From assembly GCF_000732615.1 (NCBI RefSeq), contig NZ_JPGL01000053.1, positions 1 to 64,000 on the forward strand: 64,000 nucleotides of DNA. Direction: 5' to 3'. The notes below the pieces were generated by a model. The model was not told the DNA's origin. It ran no database searches and worked only from the letters and a program-made list of their open reading frames with translations. Position numbers and translations under genes: made by a program. Positions 7,727 to 16,242 of the stretch are shown here, in pieces; the first letter of the stretch is position 1; every line of letters begins with the position of its first letter. Origin of the DNA: Burkholderia paludis. GTDB lineage: Bacteria; Pseudomonadota; Gammaproteobacteria; Burkholderiales; Burkholderiaceae.

Positions 7727-8503
7727 ATGTCCAGAAAAATCATCGACTTGTCCGTCGCCCTCCAGGAAGACATAGCCTCGGATCCCGAAGCATTTCTCCC
7801 GCGTATCGACCGCGTCCTTCATCGGCAAGGCGCTCGCCAGCTGGCCGATTGCTTTCCTGGCCTGGAGCCGGCGGCGCTCCGCGACGAGGAAGGCTGGGCC
7901 GTCGAGTTCGTGCAGATGAGCACGCATGCCGGAACGCACATGGACGCGCCGTTCCACTATCGATCGCATCAGGACGACGGCACCCCTGCGTTGACCATCG
8001 ATCAGATCCCGCTCGACTGGTGCTTCGGACCTGGCGTGAAACTGGATTTCAGGCACTTTCCGGACGGATATGTCGTCACGCCGGCCGACATCGACGCCGA
8101 ACTTGCCCGTATCGGCCACACACTCAAGGCCGGTGACATCGTTCTCGTGAACACCGCGGCCGGCGCACGCTACGGCCACGACGATTTCATCGACAAAGGG
8201 TGCGGGATGGGACGGGACGCGACCTTGCATCTGACCCGCCAAGGCGTGCGCATCGTCGGAACCGATGCCTGGAGTTGGGACGCCCCGTTCCGCTACACGA
8301 AGCAACGATTCGACGAGACCCGCGATCCATCCATCATCTGGGAAGGACACTTCGCCGGCAGCACCGTGCCGTACTGCCAGATCGAGAAGCTTGCCAATCT
8401 CGAACAACTCCCGGCCCACGGCTTCGATGTGATCTCCCTCCCGGTCAAGGTGGCCCGGGGATCCGCCGGATGGGCGCGCCCCGTCGCCGTCATCGACGCC
8501 TGA
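7727..8503 (+). CDS. Cyclase-family metal hydrolase (kynurenine formamidase-like)
   Basis: This 258-residue protein carries the family motif HAGTHMDAPFH, which binds the catalytic metal, and a later SWDAPF and SLPVKVARG segment typical of the cyclase/KynB superfamily. These enzymes hydrolyse amide or lactone bonds (formylkynurenine, isatin, cyclic esters). It is first of three co-directional genes, followed by a carboxymuconolactone-decarboxylase-like protein and an SMP-30 lactonase, which points to ring-opening catabolism of a lactone- or amide-type compound rather than tryptophan degradation. The ATG at 7727 has no strong Shine-Dalgarno. Substrate unknown. Confidence 0.82.
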   Translation: MSRKIIDLSVALQEDIASDPEAFLPRIDRVLHRQGARQLADCFPGLEPAALRDEEGWAVEFVQMSTHAGTHMDAPFHYRSHQDDGTPALTIDQIPLDWCFGPGVKLDFRHFPDGYVVTPADIDAELARIGHTLKAGDIVLVNTAAGARYGHDDFIDKGCGMGRDATLHLTRQGVRIVGTDAWSWDAPFRYTKQRFDETRDPSIIWEGHFAGSTVPYCQIEKLANLEQLPAHGFDVISLPVKVARGSAGWARPVAVIDA

Positions 8504-8557
8504 ACGTCACGCCTCGAACTGGCTTCCCGCCTCTTGATTTTTAAACAGGACTCCATA

Positions 8558-9076
8558 ATGTCACGCATCGAAATACCCTCCATTGACACACTTTCCGTCG
8601 AACAGAAGGCTCAGTACGAACGCTTTCCCGCCAACCTCACCCTGGCACTGCTGCGCACGACCAGTTTGACGTCGGGCTATCTGACGCTCGGCGGCGCTTT
8701 CCCGCGCGGTGCGATCCTCGACAAGGATCGGGAGATGGTGATCCTGCGCGTGGGCGCATTGAGTTCCAGCCGCTACGAAAAGATGCAGCACGTTCCGCTT
8801 GCGCTCAAGGCGGGATGGACCGAATCCGAGATCGAAGACATCGAGCACGGTCGCATGTCGGACCCGCGTTCACAGATCATTCTGCGGTTTGTCGACGAAT
8901 GCGTCAGGGACATCAAGGTCACGTCACAAACTTTCCAGGCAATCCGCGGCTATTTCACCGAAACCCAGGTCGCGGAACTCACCTTGTTGGTCGGCCACTA
9001 CATGATGACGGCCCGGTTCCTCGAAACACTTGAAGTACCGCTGGACGAAGCGGCAACATCCTGGGACAACATGTAA
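8558..9076 (+). CDS. Carboxymuconolactone decarboxylase-family protein
   Basis: A 172-residue all-helical protein of the CMD/AhpD superfamily. Recognisable are the central REMVILRVGALSSSRYEKMQH segment, in place of the usual YEW-xxH, the following helix (ALKAGWTESEIEDIEHG) and the end LLVGHYMMTARFLETLEV. There is no CxxC pair, so it is not a peroxidase of the AhpD type; the conserved histidine and glutamate suggest a decarboxylase or isomerase role. An AGGA site precedes ATG 8558. It is the middle gene of the cyclase-CMD-lactonase operon. Confidence 0.82.
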   Translation: MSRIEIPSIDTLSVEQKAQYERFPANLTLALLRTTSLTSGYLTLGGAFPRGAILDKDREMVILRVGALSSSRYEKMQHVPLALKAGWTESEIEDIEHGRMSDPRSQIILRFVDECVRDIKVTSQTFQAIRGYFTETQVAELTLLVGHYMMTARFLETLEVPLDEAATSWDNM

Positions 9077-9092
9077 TCCGGCGAGGCTCCAC

Positions 9093-10130
9093 ATGACCCA
9101 TATCCAGACCGCCAGAGCGCCCAATCCATTGAAGGGCTGGCAAGTCGGTCCCGATGCAGTCAAGACGATCGGGCATGATCTGCAACGCCCCGAATGCATT
9201 CTTGCCGAGCGCGACGGCACATTATGGGCAGCGGATGCCCGAGGCGGCGTCATGCGTATCGATGCCGACGGTGGGCAGACGCTCGTCACGTCGCGCGTCG
9301 ACAGTCAGTTCGACCTGCAGGCCAACGCAATCGGCAGCCTCGTGTCCGGGACCTTGCCGAACGGTCTCGCGTTTGCGGACAACGGCGACATCCTGATCGC
9401 CAATTTCGGTACCGATCGACTCGAACGAATGACGCGTCGAGGCGAAACGAGCGTGCTCGCCGACAGCATCGACGGCAAACCACTTGGCAAGGTCAACTTC
9501 GTGCTCCGCGATTCGAGGAATCGTATCTGGCTGACCGTCTCGACGCGCGTCAATCCGTGGACAGATGCCGTCTGTCACGACCTGGCCGACGGCTATATCG
9601 CCGTGCTCGACCAGCATGGCTTGCGGGTCGTCGCGGACGGCCTGCACTTCGCCAACGAAATCCGCTTTGACGCACGCGAAGAGTGGCTGTATGTGGCGGA
9701 AACCACTGCCAAGCGGGTTACGCGATTCCGCGTACAGTCCGACGGAGCGCTGACCGAACGACAGGTATATGGTCCGCGCGATCTGGGTCCGGGCCTGATC
9801 GACGGCATCACCTTCGATAGCTACGGCAACCTGTGGGCGACGATGATTTTCGCCGACCGACTGATCGCCATCACGCCGGAGGGTGACGCGCTCACGCTGT
9901 TCGCCGATGGCGATGAGCAGGCTCAGGCCCGGTTCGAAGCCGAATTTGCGAGCGGCAAGGCCGTCACCGACGAGACGCTCTTCGCGACGGGCGGCACCCT
10001 CTGCACATGGATGGCGAGCGTCACGTTTGGCGGTCCGGATCTGACGACCGTGTTTCTCGGTGGATTGCGCGCCAGCGCGATTCCTTGCTTTGACGCACCT
10101 GTCCGCGGTTTGCCGCCAGTGCACTGGTAA
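9093..10130 (+). CDS. SMP-30/gluconolactonase-family lactonase
   Basis: A 345-residue six-bladed beta-propeller. Blade signatures are clear: RPECILAERDGTLWAADARGG (metal-binding Glu), LPNGLAFADNGDILIANFG, GKVNFVLRDSRNRIWLT (Asn), and GLIDGITFDSYGNLWATM (Asp). These residues bind the calcium or zinc used to open lactones. It ends the operon started by the cyclase gene, 16 bases after the CMD-like gene, with GAGG before the ATG. The likely role is hydrolysis of a lactone intermediate in the same pathway. It is not obviously part of the gluconate dehydrogenase genes 1.4 kb downstream, although gluconolactone is a possible substrate. Confidence 0.85.
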   Translation: MTHIQTARAPNPLKGWQVGPDAVKTIGHDLQRPECILAERDGTLWAADARGGVMRIDADGGQTLVTSRVDSQFDLQANAIGSLVSGTLPNGLAFADNGDILIANFGTDRLERMTRRGETSVLADSIDGKPLGKVNFVLRDSRNRIWLTVSTRVNPWTDAVCHDLADGYIAVLDQHGLRVVADGLHFANEIRFDAREEWLYVAETTAKRVTRFRVQSDGALTERQVYGPRDLGPGLIDGITFDSYGNLWATMIFADRLIAITPEGDALTLFADGDEQAQARFEAEFASGKAVTDETLFATGGTLCTWMASVTFGGPDLTTVFLGGLRASAIPCFDAPVRGLPPVHW

Positions 10131-10503
10131 GTGAAGCGGACGCGCCTCATGTGTCGTCACGGTGATCCGGGTGTTCGCTCCGATCATCGCGCGGATTTTC
10201 ATGGGCAGCGTCGCCGCTCGCGGCTGCACCGAACCCTCGTTTCAACCGGCGGGCAACGGCGACGCATGCCCTCCCCGCTGCATTGACGCTTTGCGCCGGC
10301 AGTCCGCAAACAGGTTGCCGATATCGGTTGCCCTCGCAACCACCCTGCTTCACTGCACGTTCGCCCGGGATGCAATATATTTCCCCCGTGATCGCGACAT
10401 GTCCCGGCAACCGGGCCAGGAAATTCATCGTTGCCGGAATGCATCGTGTTCATTTTCATTGACCGGCGCCTGAAGCCATCAGGGGCATCCGTATCAGCAA
10501 CCC
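10131..10503. other. Intergenic gap, no gene supported
   Basis: This stretch follows the lactonase operon and precedes the GlcG-like gene. Open frames on both strands have no ribosome sites or family resemblance. It should contain the end of one transcript and the promoter of the next, but I see no convincing terminator. Confidence 0.4.
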
Positions 10504-11016
10504 ATGTTCTCGACCAGATTCCGCATCCTCATCGCGGCCAGCGCAATTTTCGCGGCCCATGCATCAGCACAATCCACCGCGTCCGCGCCGGTTCCCGAAC
10601 AACTGCCGTATGACATCCCCTACGGCCCGCCCATCACATTGACGCAGGCCCGCACCATCATCGCGGCAGCCGAAACGGAGGCGCGACGCCGACACTGGCA
10701 ATACGCGATTGCTGTTGTCGACAGCGGCGGGAACCTGGTGTCGTGCGACAAAATGGACGACACCCAACTCGCGTCGCTTGAAATCGCGGAGGCCAAGGCG
10801 CGCGCGTCGGCTCGATTCCGCCGACAGACGCGGGATATGCAAAACGCCATCAACCACGGCGCGACCGGTAACCTGAGTATCCCGGGGATCCTCGCGGGCG
10901 AAGGCGGCATCCCGATCGTGATCGACGGGCGCCTGATAGGCGCGATCGGCGCCAGCGGTGGCGCGGGCGTGCAGGATAGCGTCATCGCTGCCGCAGGCGC
11001 CGCTGCAATCAGGTAA
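10504..11016 (+). CDS. Secreted GlcG/HbpS-type heme-binding family protein
   Basis: A 170-residue protein with a cleavable signal peptide (FRILIAASAIFAAHASAQS, cut after AHA or ASA) and a GlcG/HbpS domain: LTQARTIIAAAETEARRR, the strand YAIAVVDSGGNLVSCDKMD, GGIPIVIDGRLIGAIGASGG and a closing helix. Family members bind heme or small ligands outside the cytoplasm. It lies upstream of, and in the same direction as, the gluconate dehydrogenase genes, but a 484-base gap with its own operator separates them, so co-transcription is unlikely. Confidence 0.85.
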   Translation: MFSTRFRILIAASAIFAAHASAQSTASAPVPEQLPYDIPYGPPITLTQARTIIAAAETEARRRHWQYAIAVVDSGGNLVSCDKMDDTQLASLEIAEAKARASARFRRQTRDMQNAINHGATGNLSIPGILAGEGGIPIVIDGRLIGAIGASGGAGVQDSVIAAAGAAAIR

Positions 11017-11500
11017 GTCGCGCCCGGCCATGGCTACTGTCGCAAACCCGAACCATTACCGATGCTCGCGTTGCCGACGCCCAGTTCATGCCATCGAAAC
11101 AACAGTCGAATTCTGACGTTTTAATTACGATTTTCTTTCCATTTCGTTTTAAGCCGGTCTCGGTAAGCCGATAACGCGTCGAAAATACGCGATTCGACCG
11201 ATATCGATACACTTCCCCCTGCAATGAACAATTTGAACGAGTTACTGGACGCCCGAATGGAACCGGTTCCATAATCTCGCATCGGCCGATACCGGGCAGG
11301 AACGGATAAAAACTGCTGCATGCGGCACGTGCAATACTTTGAGCCATCGGTGATGGTCGTTTGCCGGTGCGCTCGAACAGGTAACGCGGCGCCGCGAGGG
11401 AACGCATTCGGGTCGTTTCAGCCCGGTGCCGCGCTCAACGCAGACCATTCGGAAGAAAGAAAACAGGCGAGCAAGCGCTCGCGAAAAAGACGAAAACGAC
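11017..11500. other. Regulatory gap upstream of the gluconate dehydrogenase genes
   Basis: No gene is supported. The region is locally AT-rich (11110-11180) and carries the palindromic PtxS-type operator at 11257-11272. The 5' untranslated leader would be long, 155-230 bases, unless the small-subunit gene starts at an upstream GTG (11426). Confidence 0.5.
11257..11272. promoter_or_regulatory. PtxS-type LacI-family operator
   Basis: A perfect 16-base palindrome, ATGGAACCGGTTCCAT. Its 14-base core TGGAACCGGTTCCA is identical to the site in front of kguE at 43350 and differs at two symmetrical positions from the Pseudomonas PtxS operator (TGAAACCGGTTTCA, from memory). The central CG is typical for LacI-family sites. 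It predicts repression of the dehydrogenase genes, relieved by 2-ketogluconate. Confidence 0.75.
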
Positions 11501-12091
11501 ATGCCCCCAAACGATCATGAAAAGCGCGCCATTGCGCGCGGCGGCGTTACGCGGAGAACGGCGCTGAAAGTGATGGCGGCAGCACTGACGCAAGTCGGGC
11601 TGTTTACCGCCGCTCCCGGATCCGCATTCGAGCAGCAGCCGTCGCTCGACGGCAAGAGCTTCCTCGCGCTGTCGCAAGCACTGACAGGCCACGCGAACCT
11701 CGATCCGACGACGGCCTCGCGCCTCGTCGACGCATTCCACCGTACCGACCCGGGCTTCGCCGCGCGTGCGGCCGCGCTGGCGCAACGCGTGCGCGCCGGC
11801 CAGACACCCGCGCAACTGCTGGCCGATGCCGACGCCGCGGGCCTGCACGACACGGCGCTCGCGATTGTCGCGGCGTGGTACACGGGCACCGTCGGTCATG
11901 GCCAGAAGGCCGTGATGGTCACCTATGCCGATGCGCTGATGTACGACACGGTCCACGACGGAATGAGCGCGCCGACCTACTGTTCGAACGGCCCGCTGTG
12001 GTGGACCGCCGAACCGCCGCCGGCCGATGTCGCGCCACCCCGCAAAACGGTTGCGCCAGCAACTACCTCGCACCCGCAACAGCACGCGTGA
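11501..12091 (+). CDS. Gluconate 2-dehydrogenase-type small subunit (Tat-exported)
   Basis: A 196-residue small subunit of the periplasmic FAD-dependent sugar/sugar-acid dehydrogenases. It has a twin-arginine signal (GGVTRRTALKVMAAALTQVG) and the family segment AIVAAWYTGTVGHG..MVTYADALMYDT, ending in GPLWWTAEPPP. The small subunit is needed for export and assembly of the flavoprotein, which carries no signal of its own. ATG 11501 places the RR pair at residues ~17-18; an in-frame GTG at 11426 is an alternative. The gene is followed at once by the GMC flavoprotein and the cytochrome, the standard three-gene order. Gluconate is inferred from the shared PtxS-type operator; related enzymes oxidise sorbitol or fructose. 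Confidence 0.85.
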   Translation: MPPNDHEKRAIARGGVTRRTALKVMAAALTQVGLFTAAPGSAFEQQPSLDGKSFLALSQALTGHANLDPTTASRLVDAFHRTDPGFAARAAALAQRVRAGQTPAQLLADADAAGLHDTALAIVAAWYTGTVGHGQKAVMVTYADALMYDTVHDGMSAPTYCSNGPLWWTAEPPPADVAPPRKTVAPATTSHPQQHA

Positions 12092-12096
12092 ACCTC

Positions 12097-13749
12097 ATGA
12101 GAACTCCTGTTTTTGAATCGAACGGCGACGTATCGGCCGATGTCGTGATCGTGGGCTCCGGGGTGGTGGGCGGCCTGATCGCCGACCAACTGGTCAGCCA
12201 GGGCCATTCGGTGCTGATCATCGAATCGGGCCTGCGCATCGAACGTGGGCAGGCGGTCGAGAACTGGCGCAACATGCCCTTCGACAATCGCGTGGGCTCC
12301 GACTTCCAGGGGCTCTACCCGCAGGCGCCGAATGCCCCTGCCCCGCTGTATTTTCCGAAGAACAACTACGTCGGCCTGAGCGGCCGGGACGGCCAGAGTT
12401 TCCAGCAGGGCTACCTGCGCACGGTCGGCGGCACGACGTGGCACTGGGCCGCCTCGAGCTGGCGGCACCTGCCGGTCGATTTCCGGATGAAATCGATGTA
12501 CGGCGTCGGCCGCGACTGGCCGATCTCCTATGACGATCTCGAGCCGTACTACTGCCGCGCGGAAGACGAGATGGGCGTCGCCGGACCCAGCGACCCGGCG
12601 ATGCAGTCGCCGTCGCAACGCAGCCGCCCGTATCCGATGGACATGGTGCCGTGGGGCCACGGCGACCGGCGCTTCGCCGAAATCGTCAACGCGCATGGCT
12701 ACCGGTCGATCCCGATTCCGCAGGCGCGCAGCACGCGGCCGTGGCAAGGCCGCCCGGTCTGCTGCGGCAACAACAACTGCCAGCCGATCTGCCCGATCGG
12801 CGCGATGTACAACGGCATCCACCACATCGAGCGCGCGGAGCGCAAGGGTGCGAAGGTGCTCGCGGAATCGGTCGTCTACAAGATCGACACCGACGCGAAC
12901 AACCGCGTGACGGCCGTGCACTGGTACGACGCGTCGCACCAGTCGCACAAGGCGAGCGGTCGGATGTTCGTGCTCGCGTGCAACGGCATCGAGACGCCGC
13001 GCCTGCTGCTGCTCGCCGCGAACGAGCGCAATCCGCACGGCATCGCGAACGGCTCGGACCAGGTCGGCCGCAACATGATGGATCACTCGGGTTTCCACTG
13101 CACGTTCCTCGCGAACGAGCCGATGTGGCTCGGCCGCGGCCCCGCGCAGAGCAGTTGCATCGTCGGCCCGCGCGACGGCGATTTCCGCGGGCAGTACTCG
13201 GCGAACAAGATGATCCTGAACAACATCTCGCGCGTCGGGCCCGCCACCCAGCAGGCCCTGAAGCTCGGTCTGGTCGGCAATGCGCTCGACGAGGAAATCC
13301 GGCGCCGCGCGATCTACGGCGTCGACCTGTCGATCAGCCTCGAGCCGCTGCCGGATCCGGACAACCGGCTGACGCTCAGCAAGACGCGCTTCGATCCGCA
13401 CGGCCTCGCCTGCCCGGACATCCACTACGACGTCGGTGACTACGTGCGGCGCGGCTACGACGCGGCCTGCAAGCAGCTCACGCACATCGGCAGCCTGTTC
13501 GACGCGGTCGAATTCAACATCACGACGACGCTGAACGCGAACAATCACATCATGGGCGGCACCATCATGGGCTCGGATCCGAAGAACTCGGTCGTCGACG
13601 GCGACTGCCGCGCGCACGACCATGCGAACCTGTGGCTGCCGGGCGGCGGCGCAATGCCGTCGGCGTCGGTCGTCAACACGACGCTGTCGATGGCGGCCCT
13701 TGGCCTGAAAGCCGCGGATTCGATTTCCGCGAGCCTGGCAAAGGGTTGA
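12097..13749 (+). CDS. Gluconate 2-dehydrogenase-type flavoprotein subunit (GMC family)
   Basis: A 550-residue GMC oxidoreductase. The FAD-binding motif ADVVIVGSGVVGGLIADQLV is at residues ~13-32, the ADP-ribose glutamate follows in IIESG, and the C-terminal GMC histidine region is around NNHIMGGTIMGSDP and ASVVNTTLSM. Near residue 222 a cysteine group (CCGNNNCQPICPIGAMYN) matches the iron-sulfur cluster loop of the three-subunit FAD dehydrogenases, which passes electrons to the cytochrome. It starts six bases after the small-subunit stop and four bases before the cytochrome gene. The predicted reaction is periplasmic D-gluconate to 2-keto-D-gluconate. Confidence 0.88.
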   Translation: MRTPVFESNGDVSADVVIVGSGVVGGLIADQLVSQGHSVLIIESGLRIERGQAVENWRNMPFDNRVGSDFQGLYPQAPNAPAPLYFPKNNYVGLSGRDGQSFQQGYLRTVGGTTWHWAASSWRHLPVDFRMKSMYGVGRDWPISYDDLEPYYCRAEDEMGVAGPSDPAMQSPSQRSRPYPMDMVPWGHGDRRFAEIVNAHGYRSIPIPQARSTRPWQGRPVCCGNNNCQPICPIGAMYNGIHHIERAERKGAKVLAESVVYKIDTDANNRVTAVHWYDASHQSHKASGRMFVLACNGIETPRLLLLAANERNPHGIANGSDQVGRNMMDHSGFHCTFLANEPMWLGRGPAQSSCIVGPRDGDFRGQYSANKMILNNISRVGPATQQALKLGLVGNALDEEIRRRAIYGVDLSISLEPLPDPDNRLTLSKTRFDPHGLACPDIHYDVGDYVRRGYDAACKQLTHIGSLFDAVEFNITTTLNANNHIMGGTIMGSDPKNSVVDGDCRAHDHANLWLPGGGAMPSASVVNTTLSMAALGLKAADSISASLAKG

Positions 13750-13753
13750 CGCG

Positions 13754-15259
13754 ATGACACACACGATTCAGCAAGACCGTCGCGCACGGCGCGGCGCCGG
13801 GTATCGCGCGGCCATTGCAGCGGGCCTTCTCGCGCTCGTCGGCGGCGCCTCCGCGTACGCGCAGGATGCGGCTGCCGGCGCGGCCCCGACATCGGCCGAC
13901 GCAGCGGTGATCGAAAAGGGGCATCAGCTCGCGATCGCGGCGGACTGCATGGCTTGCCACACGGCGCTCGACGGCGGCAAGCCGTTCGCGGGCGGGTACG
14001 GCATCGCGTCGCCGATGGGGCAGATCTATTCGAGCAACATCACGCCTTCGAAAACGGCCGGCATCGGCAACTACACCGAGATGCAGTTTGCGCGGGCGCT
14101 GCGCGAAGGCGTGCGCGCGGACGGCGCGCACCTGTATCCCGCCATGCCGTATACGTCCTACAGCGGCCTCGGCGACGACGACGTGCACGCGCTTTACCGC
14201 TATTTCATGCAGGCCGTGAAGCCGGTCGACGAACCCGCGCCCGCGACGAACCTGCCGTTCCCGTTCGGCATGCGCAGCGCGATGGCGGGCTGGAACATGC
14301 TGTTCCTGTCGAACCGGCGTTTTGAAGCCGATCCGGCCCACGACGCACAGTGGAATCGCGGCGCGTACCTGACCAACGTGCTCGCGCACTGCAGTGCGTG
14401 CCACACGCCGCGCAACGCGCTGATGGCCGAAGACTTCGGCCGCAACCTGGGCGGTGCCCAGCTCGGTGCGTGGTATGCGCCGAACATCACGTCGGATCCG
14501 GTGAGCGGCATCGGCGCATGGACCGACGACGAGCTGGTGGCATACCTGAAGACCGGCCGCGCCCCCGGCAAGAACCAGGCGGCCGGCCCGATGGCGGAAG
14601 CCGTGCAGAACAGCCTGCAGTATCTGTCGGACGCGGACCTGAAATCGATCGTCACGTATCTGCGCAGCACGAAGCCGATCCGCGACGAGCAAGAGACCGC
14701 GCCGGCGTTCACGCACGGGCGCGCGGTCAGCAGCGAAGCGACGCTGCGCGGCGCGTCCGCGCTGAACGCGAACGGTACGCTGACGAGCGGCGCGGCGCTG
14801 TTCAGCGGGTACTGCGCGAGCTGTCACCAGGTCAACGGCAAGGGTAGCCCGAGCCAGGCGTATCCGTCGCTGTCGAACAATACCGCCACGGGCTCGCGCA
14901 ATCCGTCGAACCTGATTGCGGCGATCCTGTACGGCGTCGATCGCGAAGCGGGCGGCCAGCACGTGCTGATGCCGTCCTTCGGCGAAGGCTCCTACGTCCA
15001 GCCGCTGAAGGACGATCAGATTGCCGCGATCGCGAACTATGTGCTCGCGCAATACGGCAATGCCGACGTTACCGTGACGCCCGACGATGTAGCCGTCGCA
15101 CGCAACGGCGGCCCGGTTCCGCTGCTCGTGCGGGCACGGCCGCTGATGCTGGCAGCGCCGGTGGTGGTCGTGCTGCTGGTTGTCTTCGCCATCATGGTCC
15201 GGCGGCGACGAGCGCGTCGTACGGCACGTGCGGGCCTGACGTCCGGCAGGGCCGGATGA
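13754..15259 (+). CDS. Tri-heme cytochrome c subunit of the membrane gluconate dehydrogenase
   Basis: A 501-residue exported cytochrome with a signal peptide (LLALVGGASAYAQD), three CxxCH heme sites (CMACH near residue 65, CSACH near 213, CASCH near 354) and a C-terminal membrane helix (LMLAAPVVVVLLVVFAIMV) ending in an arginine-rich stop. This is the usual membrane-anchored electron acceptor of the dehydrogenase, which hands electrons to ubiquinone. It is the last gene of the three-gene operon; a hairpin lies about 55 bases beyond the stop. Confidence 0.92.
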   Translation: MTHTIQQDRRARRGAGYRAAIAAGLLALVGGASAYAQDAAAGAAPTSADAAVIEKGHQLAIAADCMACHTALDGGKPFAGGYGIASPMGQIYSSNITPSKTAGIGNYTEMQFARALREGVRADGAHLYPAMPYTSYSGLGDDDVHALYRYFMQAVKPVDEPAPATNLPFPFGMRSAMAGWNMLFLSNRRFEADPAHDAQWNRGAYLTNVLAHCSACHTPRNALMAEDFGRNLGGAQLGAWYAPNITSDPVSGIGAWTDDELVAYLKTGRAPGKNQAAGPMAEAVQNSLQYLSDADLKSIVTYLRSTKPIRDEQETAPAFTHGRAVSSEATLRGASALNANGTLTSGAALFSGYCASCHQVNGKGSPSQAYPSLSNNTATGSRNPSNLIAAILYGVDREAGGQHVLMPSFGEGSYVQPLKDDQIAAIANYVLAQYGNADVTVTPDDVAVARNGGPVPLLVRARPLMLAAPVVVVLLVVFAIMVRRRRARRTARAGLTSGRAG

Positions 15260-15311
15260 TCGACGGGGCGGGCATACTGATCCGGGGCGCTTCTTGCAGC
15301 CCCTTGGCAAG

Positions 15312-15347
15312 CGGGTTCTCTTTTGTCCTGGAGGCAGGGAGAACCCG
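15312..15347 (+). terminator. Possible terminator after the gluconate dehydrogenase operon
   Basis: Nine-base arms CGGGTTCTC / GAGAACCCG are separated by an 18-base loop. There is no T-run, so it is a weak intrinsic terminator or just a 3'-protecting hairpin. Confidence 0.4.
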
Positions 15348-15479
15348 ATGAAGACCGGAGCACTTGTGCCGACGACGTTCGCCCGCCCGATTCGAATATC
15401 GACGCGATACCTGCTGCCTGATTCGCCGCGACATTGCGCCTCGCGTCACCTGCGGTGATTGCCGGTTGGAGCAGACTGG

Positions 15480-16145
15480 CTAACGCAGATGAGGAAAGCG
15501 TGGCTTCACGACGGCGCCAGGCAGCATGTCGTAGGGGTGCCGCCATCCCGGTTGCCGCGCAATTCGGGCGCGCCATGCGGCGATGTTCGGGTGAGTCTCG
15601 TCCAGGTTGTAACCCGTCTCCTCGACGGGGAAGTACAGATAGCCGATCAGCGAAAAGTCCGCAATGCCGAGTCGGTCACCCACCATGAACGCATGACGAT
15701 CAAGATGACGCTCCACCACATCGAACGCCGCGTCGATGCGCCCGCGGAGGAATGACAAAACCTCGGGATGCGGGGCTGTTTCGTCGAACGAACGCAGCCA
15801 GCGATACGTCACGAAATAGCTGGTGAACTTGTGATTGTCGAAGAGTATCCACCGCCAGATTTCGCGTTGTTCGTCGGCGGTTCGGCCACCGAATTGCCCC
15901 AGGCATTCGGCGAGGTACGTCAGGATCACGCCGGACTGCGCGAGGGTTTTGCCGCGATGTTCGAGGACGGGCACTTCCCCCATCTCGTTGACCGAGTCTC
16001 GCCATGCCCGGGTGAGCGTCACGCCACTGAAAAAATCGACGAACACGGGCTGCCAGTCGGCCCCGGCACAGGACAGCATGAGGGCGATCTTGTAGGCGTT
16101 TCCGGACTGGGCAAAGCAATGCAGTTTGAATTCGGACATGGTCAT
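15480..16145 (-). CDS. Glutathione S-transferase
   Basis: A 221-residue cytosolic GST. The N-terminal thioredoxin-like domain (FKLHCFAQSGNAYKIALMLS, then the cis-proline region GEVPVLEHRGKTLAQSGVIL with the glutathione-binding Gln-Ser) is followed by an all-helical domain (residues ~90-205) with the family end GDRLGIADFSLIGYLYF. The SGN tripeptide suggests a serine-type catalytic centre. Two close ATGs (16145 and 16139) are possible. It is divergent from the FtrA-like regulator gene. Confidence 0.87.
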   Translation of the reverse strand: MTMSEFKLHCFAQSGNAYKIALMLSCAGADWQPVFVDFFSGVTLTRAWRDSVNEMGEVPVLEHRGKTLAQSGVILTYLAECLGQFGGRTADEQREIWRWILFDNHKFTSYFVTYRWLRSFDETAPHPEVLSFLRGRIDAAFDVVERHLDRHAFMVGDRLGIADFSLIGYLYFPVEETGYNLDETHPNIAAWRARIARQPGWRHPYDMLPGAVVKPRFPHLR

Positions 16146-16242
16146 GGGCGACTATCGTCGTTCGGGAGACGATACCGATTCTGGCCACGCGATCCGGATC
16201 CCGAAAGTGGGAGAATCGGTCAATTCCGTCAGGATGATGCCA

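Noticed and set aside
11977..13764. 595-codon minus-strand open frame
   Set aside because: Antisense of the GMC flavoprotein gene, which has clear FAD motifs and proper operon context.
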